Of a stretch of DNA of 64,000 nt, positions 34,868 to 46,430 are shown one piece after another (positions within the stretch are counted from its first letter, which is position 1; each line of letters begins with the position of its first letter). The position numbers were made by a program, and so were the translations under genes. The notes beneath the pieces are model-generated. The model did no database searches. It was not told the DNA's origin and was given only the letters and a program-made list of their open reading frames with translations. This DNA is from Eunapius fragilis (taxonomy: Eukaryota > Porifera > Demospongiae > Spongillida > Spongillidae), in the NCBI GenBank assembly GCA_963681505.1, contig OY811981.1, forward strand, positions 7,624,916 through 7,688,915, in the 5' to 3' direction.

Positions 34868-36220
34868 ATGTCGTCACAACAAAGCCTAATGCGCCTCACA
34901 TGCGAGGTACTTCGCCTCAAACTGATGCAGGCTCACCTCTCACCACTGGCAACAAAGCGGACCTCATGGAGCGACTTCTCCAGCACGAGGCAAGCTACTT
35001 ACAAGGATTGTCTGGTCTCCCCGCGATGTTACGAGGTTCCGAATCGATTGTCTCTGTCTCCATGGACGGCACGGACGATGCGGATCAGGACGAGACCACT
35101 GGTCAGTCGCTACTTGCTTGCTGCATTAGGCCCAGTGATCAGCACGCCCACACCCGATGGTTCCAGCGAAACATCGGAGGACAGCCTCGGCGACCAGGCA
35201 GTATGCGAGGAGGCACTGGACGTGGCTCCACCACGCGTCACTCGGCGACAGCATCAGAGACCCGAACAACCAGCAGTCTCTCGAGCTTGGCGAACCCTCT
35301 GCTGCTCCCCAGAGGACGCAGCGCGGAATAAGCCGAATGCACAATGTCATGGCCCACGGGAAAGCGCACTCTCCCGACAACAGCGCAATACGCACTGAAC
35401 TAGCCACCTCCTAAGTAGCTCGCCAGCACCCCTCTAGGAGCAAATCCTCCACCAGGAAACGACGCCACAGACGATCTACGTCATCCGCTAGCAGTTCCAG
35501 CAGTTCTGACAGCGCCAGCAGCTCTGAAAGTTTGTCGTCCAAGTCCAGCGACTCCGACGCACGCAGAAAGAAGCGGAAGTCAAAGTCCAAGAGGCACCAT
35601 CACTCCAAGTCGCGGGACTGCAGCTCCCTGAATACCCCCTTCACCACCATGGTCCCTACCCCTTCGAGGCGCGAAGTGAAGAGGATCAAGAAGGGTAAGT
35701 ATGCCCATTTTGACAAACATCTTTCCCCCATAGATTACCCATCCTCACTCCCTGTGGGATAGCACAAAGGGAAGGACAGACACCAAGTATGCGACCTTGG
35801 CAGCTGGTTAGAGGCCTGGAATATATTTATTGCCATCTGGATCCAGATCACCCCCAACACCACACTGGAGCTGGTGAAATACCAGTCGATCATCTGCCAG
35901 CTCTTCGCGGTGTACTCTGTTGCAGCTTCCCAGAAGTATGACAAGCTGTTCAGGCAAGCTGCAGCCGGAGATAATCAACAGGCCCTCCACTGGGATGCAT
36001 TGAAGGAGGACTTGCTGGTATGGTGCGTCACGAACCCTGCATTTCAGACCTGACAGCAATCTTCATACCGGGCACCAGCACAACACCCAGGAGCCACTAC
36101 TGGCAGCTTTCACCATGGCGAGCACGCCACACATGCAACATCAGGTGCTGGGTCACTGGCTGCGGTGGAGAGCACTCTGCCAAGTCCTGCCCCCGCACCA
36201 GCACTCCAGGGGTCAAGTGA
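34868..36220 (+). pseudogene. DIRS-type Gag-like protein, frameshifted
   Basis: The ATG at 34868 opens SLMRLTCEVLRLKLMQAHL, the first half of a SAP-like helix-turn-helix motif. After a frameshift the second half follows (TTGNKADLMERLLQ). There follows a Ser/Asp/Lys/Arg-rich tract (about 35450-35640), then a basic block with VKRIKKGKYAHFDK (about 35675), matching VKRIKKGKFTNFDD in copy 2. A zinc-knuckle-like CWVTGCGGEHSAKSC lies near 36150. In copy 2 an additional CCCH motif precedes this; here it is damaged. SAP domains bind DNA and the protein is probably the structural and nucleic-acid-binding protein of the element. Several frameshifts and stops make it non-functional. Confidence 0.65.
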
Positions 36221-36239
36221 GCTCCAGCGGGCTCACACC

Positions 36240-37726
36240 CCACTACGACGCTCAGCCTTTGAGTGAGAACTAAAGGGACATCCCGACAAAGCCTGGGTCT
36301 CCTGGCTGCTCAATGGTGTTGCCACCGGCTACAACCGTCCTCACTTCCCCTTTACTGCATGCAACCTGACCTCTGCACTACAGCACCCGAAATCATCGAT
36401 GATGAGCTACGAAAAGTGGTGGAGCTGGGACGCATCCTCGACCCCTTCTCACAACAGCCCCTAGAGCACCTCTGCACATACAGCCTGGAAGCAGTTCCGA
36501 AAAAAAAAAGGGAAATGGAGAGTTATCCTTCACTTGTCGGCACCAGAGGGTCGTAGCATCAACTACTTCATTGTCAAGGAAGACTTCTCCATCCACTATG
36601 CAGTGGCCCTCCTTAGCAGAGACCCAGTGAAATGTGCTGGCGAAGTTGTTGAAGATGTTTGAGGCCGAGCGGAGACCAAAGGGGAGTACATGCCAAGGAG
36701 TTCCCACTCAGACGCCTGGATTGGAACCATTCTGAAGGCGGATTTCAGGTCAACCTTCGCCATCCTGGCTCCTTTGCTGAATCTAGAGAACTATTACGGG
36801 GCTAACCTACTCCACTTCCTCGACGATTTTCTCCTAGTCGGCCCCCCAAACCAACCCACCACCATGCTCCAGGTATGCAAGGCGATGGGGATCCCAGTGG
36901 CCACGGAAAGTGTGAAAGTTCAGCGACCTGCATCACCTTCCTGGGCATTGTTCGGGATTCCTCCCTGCAGCAGCTCAGGTTGCCACCAGAGAAGCTGCAG
37001 GATATTTCATCCCTGATCAAATCATGGCTTGGCAAACGCAATGCTACCAAGAGGGAGCTCCTATCTCTCATCGGGAAACTATCCTTTCCAGCCAAGGTAG
37101 TACCAGCGGGACGCCTATTCCTACGTCGCCTCATCCAGCTCTCAACAACAGCGGGGAGGCTACACCACCACATCCACCTCAATCCCGAAGCCAGAGCCGA
37201 CCTACGATGGTGGAACAGCTTCCTACCATCTTGGAATGGCATCTCTATGTTCATAGCACCTGAGTGGAAGGATGCAAACTCCTTCCAGCTATACACCGAT
37301 GCCTCCGGCTCCTTCGGATTTGGTGCATACTTGGATGAAGCCTGGTTCAGAGGTGACTGGCAGCCACACCAGCAGCTACCCAAGTGCTCCATACAGTGGC
37401 AGGAACTATTCGCCATAGTGGCAGCGGCTCTCACTTGGGGCCATCTCCTGGCTGGACAGTGCATCAGGTTTCAATGCGACAACCTGCCCATAGTCCAGGC
37501 ATGGACCAACCAGTCCTCAAGGCACCCTGGCGTAATGGAACTCTTAAGAACTCTGTTCTTTATTGCAGCCAGAAACAGCTTTACAGTTTCCCTGGTGCAC
37601 CTGCCAGGCAGACTGAACTGTATTGTGGATGCGCTTTCTCGCAATCAAATGGCACGCTTTTTTCCCCTTGCCCCCCAGGCCAACCAGCTGCCCACGCCTG
37701 TACCTCAAGAGCTGGCAGAGCTCTAG
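36240..37726 (+). pseudogene. DIRS-type reverse transcriptase-RNase H, broken and partly inverted
   Basis: The N-terminal part is readable near 36285 (DKAWVSWLLNG), then VPKKK with a frameshift in the A-run at about 36500, then ILHLSAPEGRSINYF. The segment about 36620-36786 is inverted: RT motif A (VDLKSAFRMVPI) and the LPFGLRSAS block read on the minus strand. Plus-strand coding resumes with LLHFLDDFLLVG (catalytic DD), CITFLGI, and a long open frame (36875-37726) with RNase H motifs LYTDASGSFGFGAY, QWQELFAIVAA, FQCDNLPIVQAW and CIVDALSRN. Catalytic residues are recognisable, but order and frame are destroyed, so the copy cannot make active enzyme. About 30 bp between motif A and LPFGLR are also missing. 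Confidence 0.8.
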
Positions 37727-38680
37727 AAGGTCGCCTGAGACACCTCCTGCACAGAGCCATGGCCCCTTCAACGTCCACCACCTACAGGGCAGGGATCAGG
37801 AAGTACTATGCCTTCTGCACCCAGTTCAATCTGAACCCTCTCTCTCCCAGGGTCCAAGCACGCACGCCATCAATCTCTTTGCGGCCTATCTCAGCCAAGC
37901 ACTCCAGGCCAACACCATCTAGGTGTACCTGGCAGCTGTCACCCACCTCCATCTTACTCGGGGGTTCAGTAGTCCGGCCCACAACAACACAACACTGAAC
38001 CTGGCCATCAGAGGCATGCAACGCTCCCAGGGCCTAGCTCACCTCAGACCCAAGAGACTGCCTCTCACCATAGGGATGCTGGAGCAACTACTGAGGCTAC
38101 TAGACAGTGTTTCACTGAGCAGTCATGGCAAGCTGATGCTGAAAGCAGCCCTCACTTTCAGTTTTTTCGGGTTCCTGAGGGTTAGCGAGTACACCCAGAC
38201 TACCAGAGGTAGATTTGACCCCAGATTTCCACCCCACAAGAAGCGATGTCACCTGGGTCAAGGAGAGCCTTCACTTTCTTATCAAAAAGTCAAAACGGAC
38301 CAAACCGGGAGAGGCACCATAATATCCATGTGCTATACTCATCGTGCATCATGCGCAGTCATGGCACTGCAAGCGTACAGTACTTCGGAAACTGCACAGC
38401 ACCACCAAGAGCAGCCCTGTTTCACTTCCACACTGGCCGCCCACTCACCTCCAGAGCTATGAGAGCCATCTTGAAAGACCTACTGCTCAGGGGTGGGTAC
38501 GACACCTCCAAATACAACACACATAGTCTCCGGATTGGGGCAGCAACAGCAGCAGTACCATCCACCATCCACCATCCAGCGGCTGGGAAGATGGAGCAGC
38601 ACTGCCTACACCACCTACACCCGGCATCCACTGACAAATCCTTCAGACACAGCAACTCTAGCATCAGCACCATGACTCAA
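37727..38680 (+). pseudogene. Tyrosine recombinase of the DIRS-type element, frameshifted
   Basis: The frame overlaps the RT stop (CTC TAG AAG) and reads through an ATG at 37759 into APSTSTTYRAGIRKYY, as in copy 2. It breaks near 37855, resumes at about 37923 (YLAAVTHLHL), carries FLRVSEY (first catalytic Arg) and VKTDQTGRG (catalytic Lys), breaks again near 38440, and then shows NTHSLRIGAATAA (HxxR). A further shift is needed for LGRWSSTAYTTY (the GRW and Tyr region). All five catalytic positions can be located, but in at least four frame segments. The family joins a circular DNA intermediate to the host genome. Confidence 0.75.
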
Positions 38681-38689
38681 CTGCGCACA

Positions 38690-39021
38690 CACTCACACAC
38701 TTCACTTGGATTCACACTATTACCTGGAACCAAATCAATCTATTTGGGGGTTTAACTTAGGTGGCACCCTTCAGGCTTCTACCCTGACCTAACCACCATA
38801 CCTTGACCAGTGTCAAGGGGTGGGGCTGACCTAATGGGGACCAGCGTTTCCCTTGGTTCCAGTCAGGCTCAGGGTAGGGGGTCAGCACCCTTACGCACAC
38901 TCGACTGGCCGGCTGCTGCCTAACCCCCTTTGGGCAAACTATAAATTATGCCAATTGCTAGGAATCACGATTAGAGTGCATATAGTACACCAAGCATAAG
39001 GGACCATTCAGACAGCATTAA
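38690..39021 (+). repeat. 3' terminal region of DIRS-type copy 1
   Basis: Non-coding end with ACCTGGAACCAAATC (about 38721) in inverted relation to TGGTTCCAGGT of the 5' region, then a GC-rich stretch with CCAGTCAGGCTCAGGGTAGG (about 38858). The last ~90 bases are AT-rich and lead into the satellite. Confidence 0.55.
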
Positions 39022-39733
39022 CCCTAACATTATGTAATGGTATTGAGCTTATGGATACCGTTTGACATGGTGATGATGTGGGTGGAGGTGTTGTTATCAG
39101 TGGATACACAATGTGATTACGTAGCTAATTTGAAAGTATATGTGCGTAAATGTGAATATGCATTGTCATATTGCCATGATGCTGTATTACTGGATGGAAT
39201 TCATCTTGGATGATGGACCTGGCTGACGATTTTTCTACTATGCTTTAGGCCGTAAGTTTGAGCTTCGTGTGTCAAGCCTCGCATGCAATATGACAGAAAT
39301 CATTTTGCGCATGCTGATTATTATTTGGTATATGGTTGTACAAAATTGTGGCAATTAATGAATTTGAGACCAATGAATGAGATAGTTTATTTTCATTGAT
39401 GTACTGTGTTCAAACTATACCCTGACATTATGTAATGGTATTGGATTTATGGATACCATTTGACATGGTGATGATGTGGGTGGAGGTCAGTGGGTGCACA
39501 ATGTGATTAAGTAGCTAATTAGAAAGTATAGTGCGTAAATGTGAGTTTTCATTGTCATATTGCCATGATGCTGTGTTTCTGAATAAAATTCATCTTGGAC
39601 GCTGGACCTGACTGACAATTTTCTACCGTTCTGTAGGATGTAAGTTTGTGGCTTATTCTGTTTAGTATATCAAGCCTTCCATGCAATATGCTAGAAACGA
39701 TTTAGTGCACGCTGATTAGTAGGTTTATGGTTG
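39022..39733 (+). repeat. Satellite array, block E
   Basis: Nearly two monomers between the decayed DIRS-type element and the 346-bp mini-element. One monomer lacks the TGTTATTATC segment (about 39485). The block ends in GGTTTATGGTTG at the insertion point. Confidence 0.88.
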
Positions 39734-40079
39734 CCGGGATTTATCTGACCCACCCTTTACCCACCCGCTACCCACCCGTGACTTTTGGGCTTACCCACCC
39801 GTAACTTTTGGGCTTTACCCACACGTAAAAATTATATTGAATGGTACCGATTTTTATAGTTAATCGCGCTTCTCACCAGCGGTGCTGGCATGATCTTTTG
39901 ATGCACAGAAATCAATTTGTATATACATTTGTTTATACATGTAACTATTACTACAGTATGAATTGATTGCCCCCAATTGAATTCTGGCATTTGACATATA
40001 ACTTCCATGGTTAACATAACCCACCCGTGCCCAGTTACCTACCCACCCATCATAAATAAAAGTCAGATAAATCCCTGGG
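39734..40079. mobile_element. 346-bp mini-element with inverted ends
   Basis: Starts CCGGGATTTATCTGAC and ends GTCAGATAAATCCCTGGG, terminal inverted repeats of about 16 bp with one gap. TTG is present on both sides (39731-39733 and 40080-40082) where the satellite has it once, consistent with a 3-bp target duplication. The left part holds direct CCCACCCGT/CCCACCCGC repeats (39757-39825), with similar CCCACCC motifs near the right end. No coding capacity is supported; a small non-autonomous DNA transposon is likely. Confidence 0.7.
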
Positions 40080-43000
40080 TTGTACAAGTTGTGGCAATGA
40101 ATAAATTTGAGGCCAATGAATGAGATAGTTTATTTTCATCGATGTACTGTGTTCAAACTATACCCTGACGTTATGTAATGTTATTAGATTTATCAATACC
40201 GTTTGACATGGTAATGATGTGGGCGGAGGTGTTATTATCAGTCGATGCACAGTGTGATTAAGTAGCTAATTTGAAAGTATATGTGCGTAAATGTGAATTT
40301 ACATTGTCATATTGCCACGACGCGGTGTTTTTGAACGGAATTTATCTTGGATGACGGACCTGACTGACAATTTTTCTACTATGCTTTAGGCCGTAAGTTT
40401 AATGACTATTGAGCTTTTAGTCTATCAAGCTTTGCATACAATACGATAGATACGATTTTACGCATGCTAATTAGTTGGTACAGTATATGGTTGTAGAAAG
40501 TAGTGGCAATGAATGAATTTGAGGCCTATGAATGAGAGATTATTTTCATCTATGTACATTGTTCAAACTATACCCTTGCATTGTGTAATGGTATTGAATT
40601 GATGGATACCGTTTGACATGGTGGTGATGTGGGTGGAGGTGTTGTTATCAGTGGGTGCACAATGTGATTAAGTAACTAATTTGAAAGTATGTGTACATAA
40701 ATGTTAATTTTCGTTGTCATATTGCCATGATGCTGTTTTTCTGAACTGAAATCATCCTGGACGATGGACTAACTGACAATTTTTCTGCCATGCTGCAGCA
40801 CGTAAGTTTAATAACTATTGAGCTTTGTGTATCAAGCCTTGCATGCAATATGACAGAAATGATTTTGCGCATGCTGATTAGTAGGTTTATGGTTGTAGAA
40901 AGTTGTGGCAATTAATGAATTTGAGGGCAATGAATGAGATAGTTTATTTTCATCGATGTACTGTGTTCAAGCTGTAACCTGACATTTGTTATGGTATTGG
41001 ATTTATGGATACCGTTTGACATGGTGATTATGTGGGTGGAGGTGTTGTTATCAGTGGGTGCACAATGTGATTAAGTAGCTAGTTTGAAAGTTTATGTGCG
41101 TAAATGTGAATTTCCATTGTCATATTGCCATGATGCTGTGTTTCTGAACACAATTCATCTTGGATGATTGACCTGACTGACAATTTTTCGACTATGCTTT
41201 AGGCCGTAAGTTTGATGATTATCGAGCTTAGTGTATCAAGCCTTGCATGAAATATGACAGAAATGATTTTGCGCATGCTGATTAGTAGGTTGTGGTTGTA
41301 GAAAGTTTGGGAATGATTGAGTTTTAGGCCAATGAATGAGATTGTTTATTTTCATCTATGTACTGTGTTCAAATTATACCCTGATATTGTGGAATGGCAT
41401 TTGGTTTATAGATACAGTTTGACATGGTGATTATGTGGGTGGAGGTGTTATTATCAGTGGGAGCACAATGTGGTTAAGTAGCTATTTTGAAAGTATATGT
41501 GCGCAAATGTGAGTTTTCATTATCATATTGCAACAATGTGGTGTTTCTGAACGGAATTCATCTTGGACAATGGACCTGACTGACAATTTTTCTTCAATGG
41601 TCTAGTTGGTATGTGTGAGGAGTACTCAGCTTTTTTTATCAATCCTGGCATGAAATGTGATAGAAATGATTTTGTTGCTGAATAAAGTTGTGGCAATGAA
41701 TGAATTTGAGACCAATGAATGAGATATGTTATTTTCATCGATGTACTGTGTTCAGACTATGTGTAATGGTTGGATTTATGGATACCTTTTGACCTGGTGA
41801 TAATGTGGATGGAGATGCTATTATCAGTGGGTGCACAATGTGGTTAAGTAGCTAATTTAAAAGTATATGTGCGTAAATGTGAATTTTCATTTTGCCACGT
41901 TGCTGTGTTTCTGAACGGAATTCATCTTGGATGATGGATCTGACTGACAATTTTTCTACGATGGTCTAGTTGGTATGTGTGAGGTGTACTCAGCTTTCTG
42001 TATCAATCCTGGCTTGCAATGTGATAGAAATTATTTTCTTCATGCTGATTAGTAGGTTTATGGTTGTATATAGTTGTGGCATTGAATGAATTTAAGACCA
42101 ATGAATGAGATAATTTATTCTCATCGATGTACTGTGTTCAGTCTATACCCTGTCATTGTGTAAGCATTGCATTTATTGATACAGTTTGACATGGTGATGA
42201 TATGGGTGGAGGTGTTATTATCAGTGGGTGCAGAATGTGATTAAGTAGCTAATTTGAAAGGTGCATAAATGTGGATTTTCATTGTCATATTGCCATGATG
42301 TGGTTTTTCTGAACGGAAATCATCTTGGACGATGGACCTAACTGAAAATTTTTCTACCATGCTGTAGCGCGTAAGTTTAATGACTATTGAGCTTTGTGTA
42401 TCAAGCCTTGCAAGCAATTTGACAGAAATGATTTTGTGCATGCTAATTCGTAGGTTTATGGTTGTAGAAAGCTGTGGCAATGAATGAATTTGTGGCCAAT
42501 GATTATTTTCATCGATGTAGTGTGTTCTAACTATAACCTGACATTTTGTAATGGTATTGGATTTATGGATACCGTTTGACATGTTGATGATGTGGGTGGA
42601 GGTGTTATTATGAATGGGTGCACAATGTGATTAAGTTGCTAATTTGAAAGTATCTGTGCGTAAATGTGAATTTTCATTGTCATATTGCCACGATGCTGTG
42701 TTTCTTAACAAAATTAATCTTGAACGATGGACCTGACTGACAATATTTTTCTACTACCCTTTAGGCCGTAAGTTTAATGACTTTTGAACTTAGTGTGTCA
42801 AGCCTTGCATGCAATATGATATAAATGATTTTGCGCATGCTGATTAGTAGGTTTATGGTTGTAGAAAGTTGTGGCAATGAAATTTTTTTAGACCAATGAA
42901 TGAGATAGTTTATTTTCATCGATGTACTGTGTTCTAACTATACCCTGACATTGTGTAATGTATGGATACTGTTTGATATGGTGATGATGTGGGTGGAGGT

Positions 43001-45290
43001 GTTGTTGTCAGTGGGTGCACAATGTGGTTATGTAGCTATTTTGAAAGTATTAGTGCGTTAATGTGAATTTCCATTGTCATGTTTCCATGATGCGGTGTTT
43101 CTGAACGAAATTCATCTTGGACGATGGACCTGACTGACAAATTTTTCTACGATGGTCTAGTTGGTAAGTGTGAGGATTACTCAGCTTTATGTATCAATCC
43201 TGGCATGCAATGTGATAGAAATGATTTTGTGTATGCTGATTAGTTTATTTATGGTTGTTGAAAGTTGTGGCAATTAATGTGTTTGAGGCCAATGATGAGA
43301 TCGATTATTTTCATCAATGTACTGTGTTCAAACTATACCCTGACATTGTATAATGGTATTGGATTTATGGATACCGTTTGACATGATGATGATGTGGGTG
43401 GAAATGTTATTATCAGTGGGTATACAATGTGATTAAGTAGCTAATTTGAAATATGTGCGTAAATGTGAATTTTCATTGTAATTTTGCCATGATGTGGTCT
43501 TTCTGAACGAAATTCATCTTGGACGATGGACCTGACTGACAATTTTTCTACTCTGCTTTAGGCCGTAAGTTTGATAACTATTGAGCTTAGTGTATCAAGC
43601 CTTGCATGCAGTATGATAGAAATGATTTTTCGCATGCTGATTAGTAGGTTTATGGTTGTGAACGTTGTCGCAATGAATGAATTTGAGGCCAATGAATGAG
43701 ATAGATTATTTTCGTCGTTCAAACTATACCCTGACATTGTGCAATGGTAATGGATTGATGGATACCGTCTGACATGGTAGTGGGTGGAGATGTTATTATT
43801 AGTGGGTCTACAGTGTGTTTAAGGAGCTAGTTTGAAAGTATATGTGCATAAATGTGAATTTTCATTTTTATATTGCCATGTTGCTGTTTTTCTGAACGGA
43901 ATTCATTTTGGACGATGGACCTAACTGACAATTTCTCTGCCATGCTGTAGCGCGTAAGTATTGAGCTTAGTGTATCAAGCATTGCATGCAATATGACAGA
44001 AATCATTTTGTGCAAGCTAATTAGTAAGTTTATGATTGTAGAAAGTTGTGGCAATGAATGAATTTGAGGAGATAGTTTATTTTTATCAATGTACTGTATT
44101 CAAACTATGACCTCACATTTTGTAATGGTATTGGATTTATGGATACCGTTTGACATGGTGATGATGTGAGTTAAGGTTTTGTTATCAGTGGGTGCACAAT
44201 GTGATTAAGTAGCTAATTTTTAAGTATAACTGTGTAAATGTTAATTTTCATTGCACGATGCTACTTTTCTGAACAAAATTTTTCTTGGATGATGGACCTG
44301 ACTGACGATTTTTCTACTATGCTTTAGGCCGTAAGTTTAATGACGTTTTGTAGGCAGTATGACAGAAATGATTTTGCGCATGCTGATTAGTAGGTTTATG
44401 GTTGTTGAAAGTTGCTGCATTGAATGAATTTATGCCAACGAATGAGATAGATTATTTTTGTCAATGTAGTGTGTTCTATCTATACCCTGACGTTTTGTAA
44501 AGGTGTTGCATTCTGTTTGACATGGTGATGATGTCGGTGGAGGTGTTATTATCAGTGGGTCACAATGTGATTAAGTAGTAGTATATGTGTGTTAATGTGA
44601 ATTATTATTGTCATATTGCCATGATGCTGTTTTTCTGAACGAAAATCATCTTGGACGATGGACCTGACAATTTCTGTACCATGCTGTAGCGCGTAAGTTT
44701 AATGACTATTGAGCTTTGTGTATCAAGCCTTGCATGCAATATGACAGAAATGATTTTGCACATGCTGATTAGTAGGTTTAGGGTTGTAGAAAGTTGTGGC
44801 AATGAATGAATTTGAGGTCAATGAATGATAGTTTTTTTTAATCGATGTACTGTGTTCAAACTATGACCTGAAATTTTGTAATGGCATTGGATTTATGGAT
44901 ACCGTTTTACATGGTGATGATTTGGGTGGAGTTGTTATTATCAGTGGGTGCACAATGTGATTAAGTAGCTATATAAGTGCGTAAATGTGAATTTTCATTG
45001 TCATATTGCCACGATGCTGTGTTTCTGAACGAAATTTGTCTTGGACGATGTACCTGACTGACAATTTTTCTGCTATGCTGTATAGGCTGTAAGTTTAATG
45101 ACTATTGAGCTTTGTGTATCAAGCCTTGCATGCAATATGACAGAAATGATTTTGCGCATACTGATTAGTAGGTTTATGGTTGTAGAAAGTAGCTGCAATT
45201 AATGAATTTGAGGCCAATGAATGAGAGATTATTTTCATCCACGTACTGTGTTCTAACTATACCGTGACGTTGTGTAATGGTATTGCATTT
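40080..45290 (+). repeat. Satellite array, block F (about 13 monomers)
   Basis: Long run of diverged monomers with many small deletions, so that spacing varies more than in block A. It includes the variant with TCTAGTTGGTAAGTGTGAGG in place of TTTAGGCCGTAAGTTTGATG (for example about 43158). It ends inside a monomer at GGTATTGCATTT. Confidence 0.9.
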
Positions 45291-46430
45291 GGGTACAATC
45301 ACATAAGGTTACTCAAAATTATGCAAGACCCTCTCAAATTTAGTTCCTTTTTCCACCAGTTCTTGACCTGCTATATAGATGTTTATATATGCAAATTATC
45401 GAGTCCCCAGGCATATATACTTTTGAACTGCATTCATTTGGAACTTTGACCCTTTGTAACAACAATGCGTTAATGGGGGTGGGGGTGGGGGGGGGGGGGC
45501 GTTCCTGCGAGTAACTACCGTAAAATTGTAACGAATGGTAATAATTGAAGTACCAATGGATAGAGCAGCGTTTGCTGTTAACGTATATATCTGAAACTTG
45601 TTTCTAAACAACAAAGTTAAAGTGAAAATAAGTTCCGAACTTTAACCTAATTTTACAAAAAAGTGTTTTTATCATTTTTCCCCCAAAGCTCACGAAATGT
45701 AGCGTCGGTCCTTATTCAACGTGATTGGAAGTAATCGAGTCTGGATCTCTAGTACTTCCATAGATATTAACTGGAATAGAGAGTAAACACAGATTGTTTA
45801 GTTTCTATTTGTTAAGGGCACGCCAACTCTACCGCAATAATATTTCATATGCTTCGTTTACACGGGTATGATAACAGAACAATAAAACGTTAATTGTTCT
45901 GTTATCATACCCAAGTATAGTTGTGTAAACCAAGCATATGATTATATTATTGCGTTAGAAGGTGGCGTGCTCTTAACAAATAAACAATCTGTGTTTACTC
46001 TCTATTCCAGTTAATATCTATGGATGTACCAGAGATCCAGACTCGATTACTTCCAATCGCGTTGAGTAAGGACCGACGCTACATGTCGTGTGCTTTGGGG
46101 GGAAAATGATAAATATACTTTTTTGAAAATTTAGGTTAAAGTTACGGAACTTATTGCCACTATAACTTTGTTGTTTAGGAACAAGCGCTCAAGTTTCAGA
46201 TATATACGCTAACAGCAAACACTGCTCTATCCTCTGGTACTTCAATTTACCATTCGTTACAGTTTACAAAGGGTCAAAGTTTCAAACGAATGCAGTTCAA
46301 AAGTATACTGGCCTGGGGACTCGATAATATGCACATAAACATATACATAGTAGGTTAATAACTGGTGGAAAAAGAAACTAAATTTGAGAGAGTCTTTCAT
46401 AATTTTGAGTAACCTGATGTGATTGTACCC
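45291..46430. mobile_element. 1.14-kb foldback element in the satellite
   Basis: Starts GGGTACAATCACAT and ends ATGTGATTGTACCC. Two imperfect arms of about 570 bp meet around 45888, where GGGTATGATAACAGAACAAT faces ATTGTTCTGTTATCATACCC across nine bases. The arms differ by substitutions and by a poly-G-rich insertion in the left arm (about 45476-45499). ATT occurs near both junctions, but the exact duplication is ambiguous. There is no transposase or convincing frame. Confidence 0.75.

Larger units (their letters stand above)
34551..39021 (+). mobile_element. Decayed full-length DIRS-type retroelement (copy 1)
   Basis: A 4.47-kb plus-strand insertion in the satellite. It starts with GGTTTAGGTATTAAACTTGG, the counterpart of the terminal hairpin of the other copies, and ends about where ACCCTAACATT resumes satellite sequence. 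Order: 5' region (34551-34867), Gag with SAP and zinc motifs, RT-RNase H, tyrosine recombinase, 3' region (38690-39021). Inverted similarity is visible between TGGTTCCAGGT (about 34788) and ACCTGGAACCA (about 38721), with neighbouring CCCCAAA blocks, and between AACCCTGAGCC (about 34648) and GGCTCAGGGT (about 38866). These fit the inverted or complementary ends of DIRS elements. All coding parts carry frameshifts. Confidence 0.8.

Noticed and set aside
36802-37464. 220-codon minus-strand frame
   Set aside because: It is antisense to the RNase H region, whose motifs are on the plus strand. Only the inverted segment at 36620-36786 has real coding on the minus strand.
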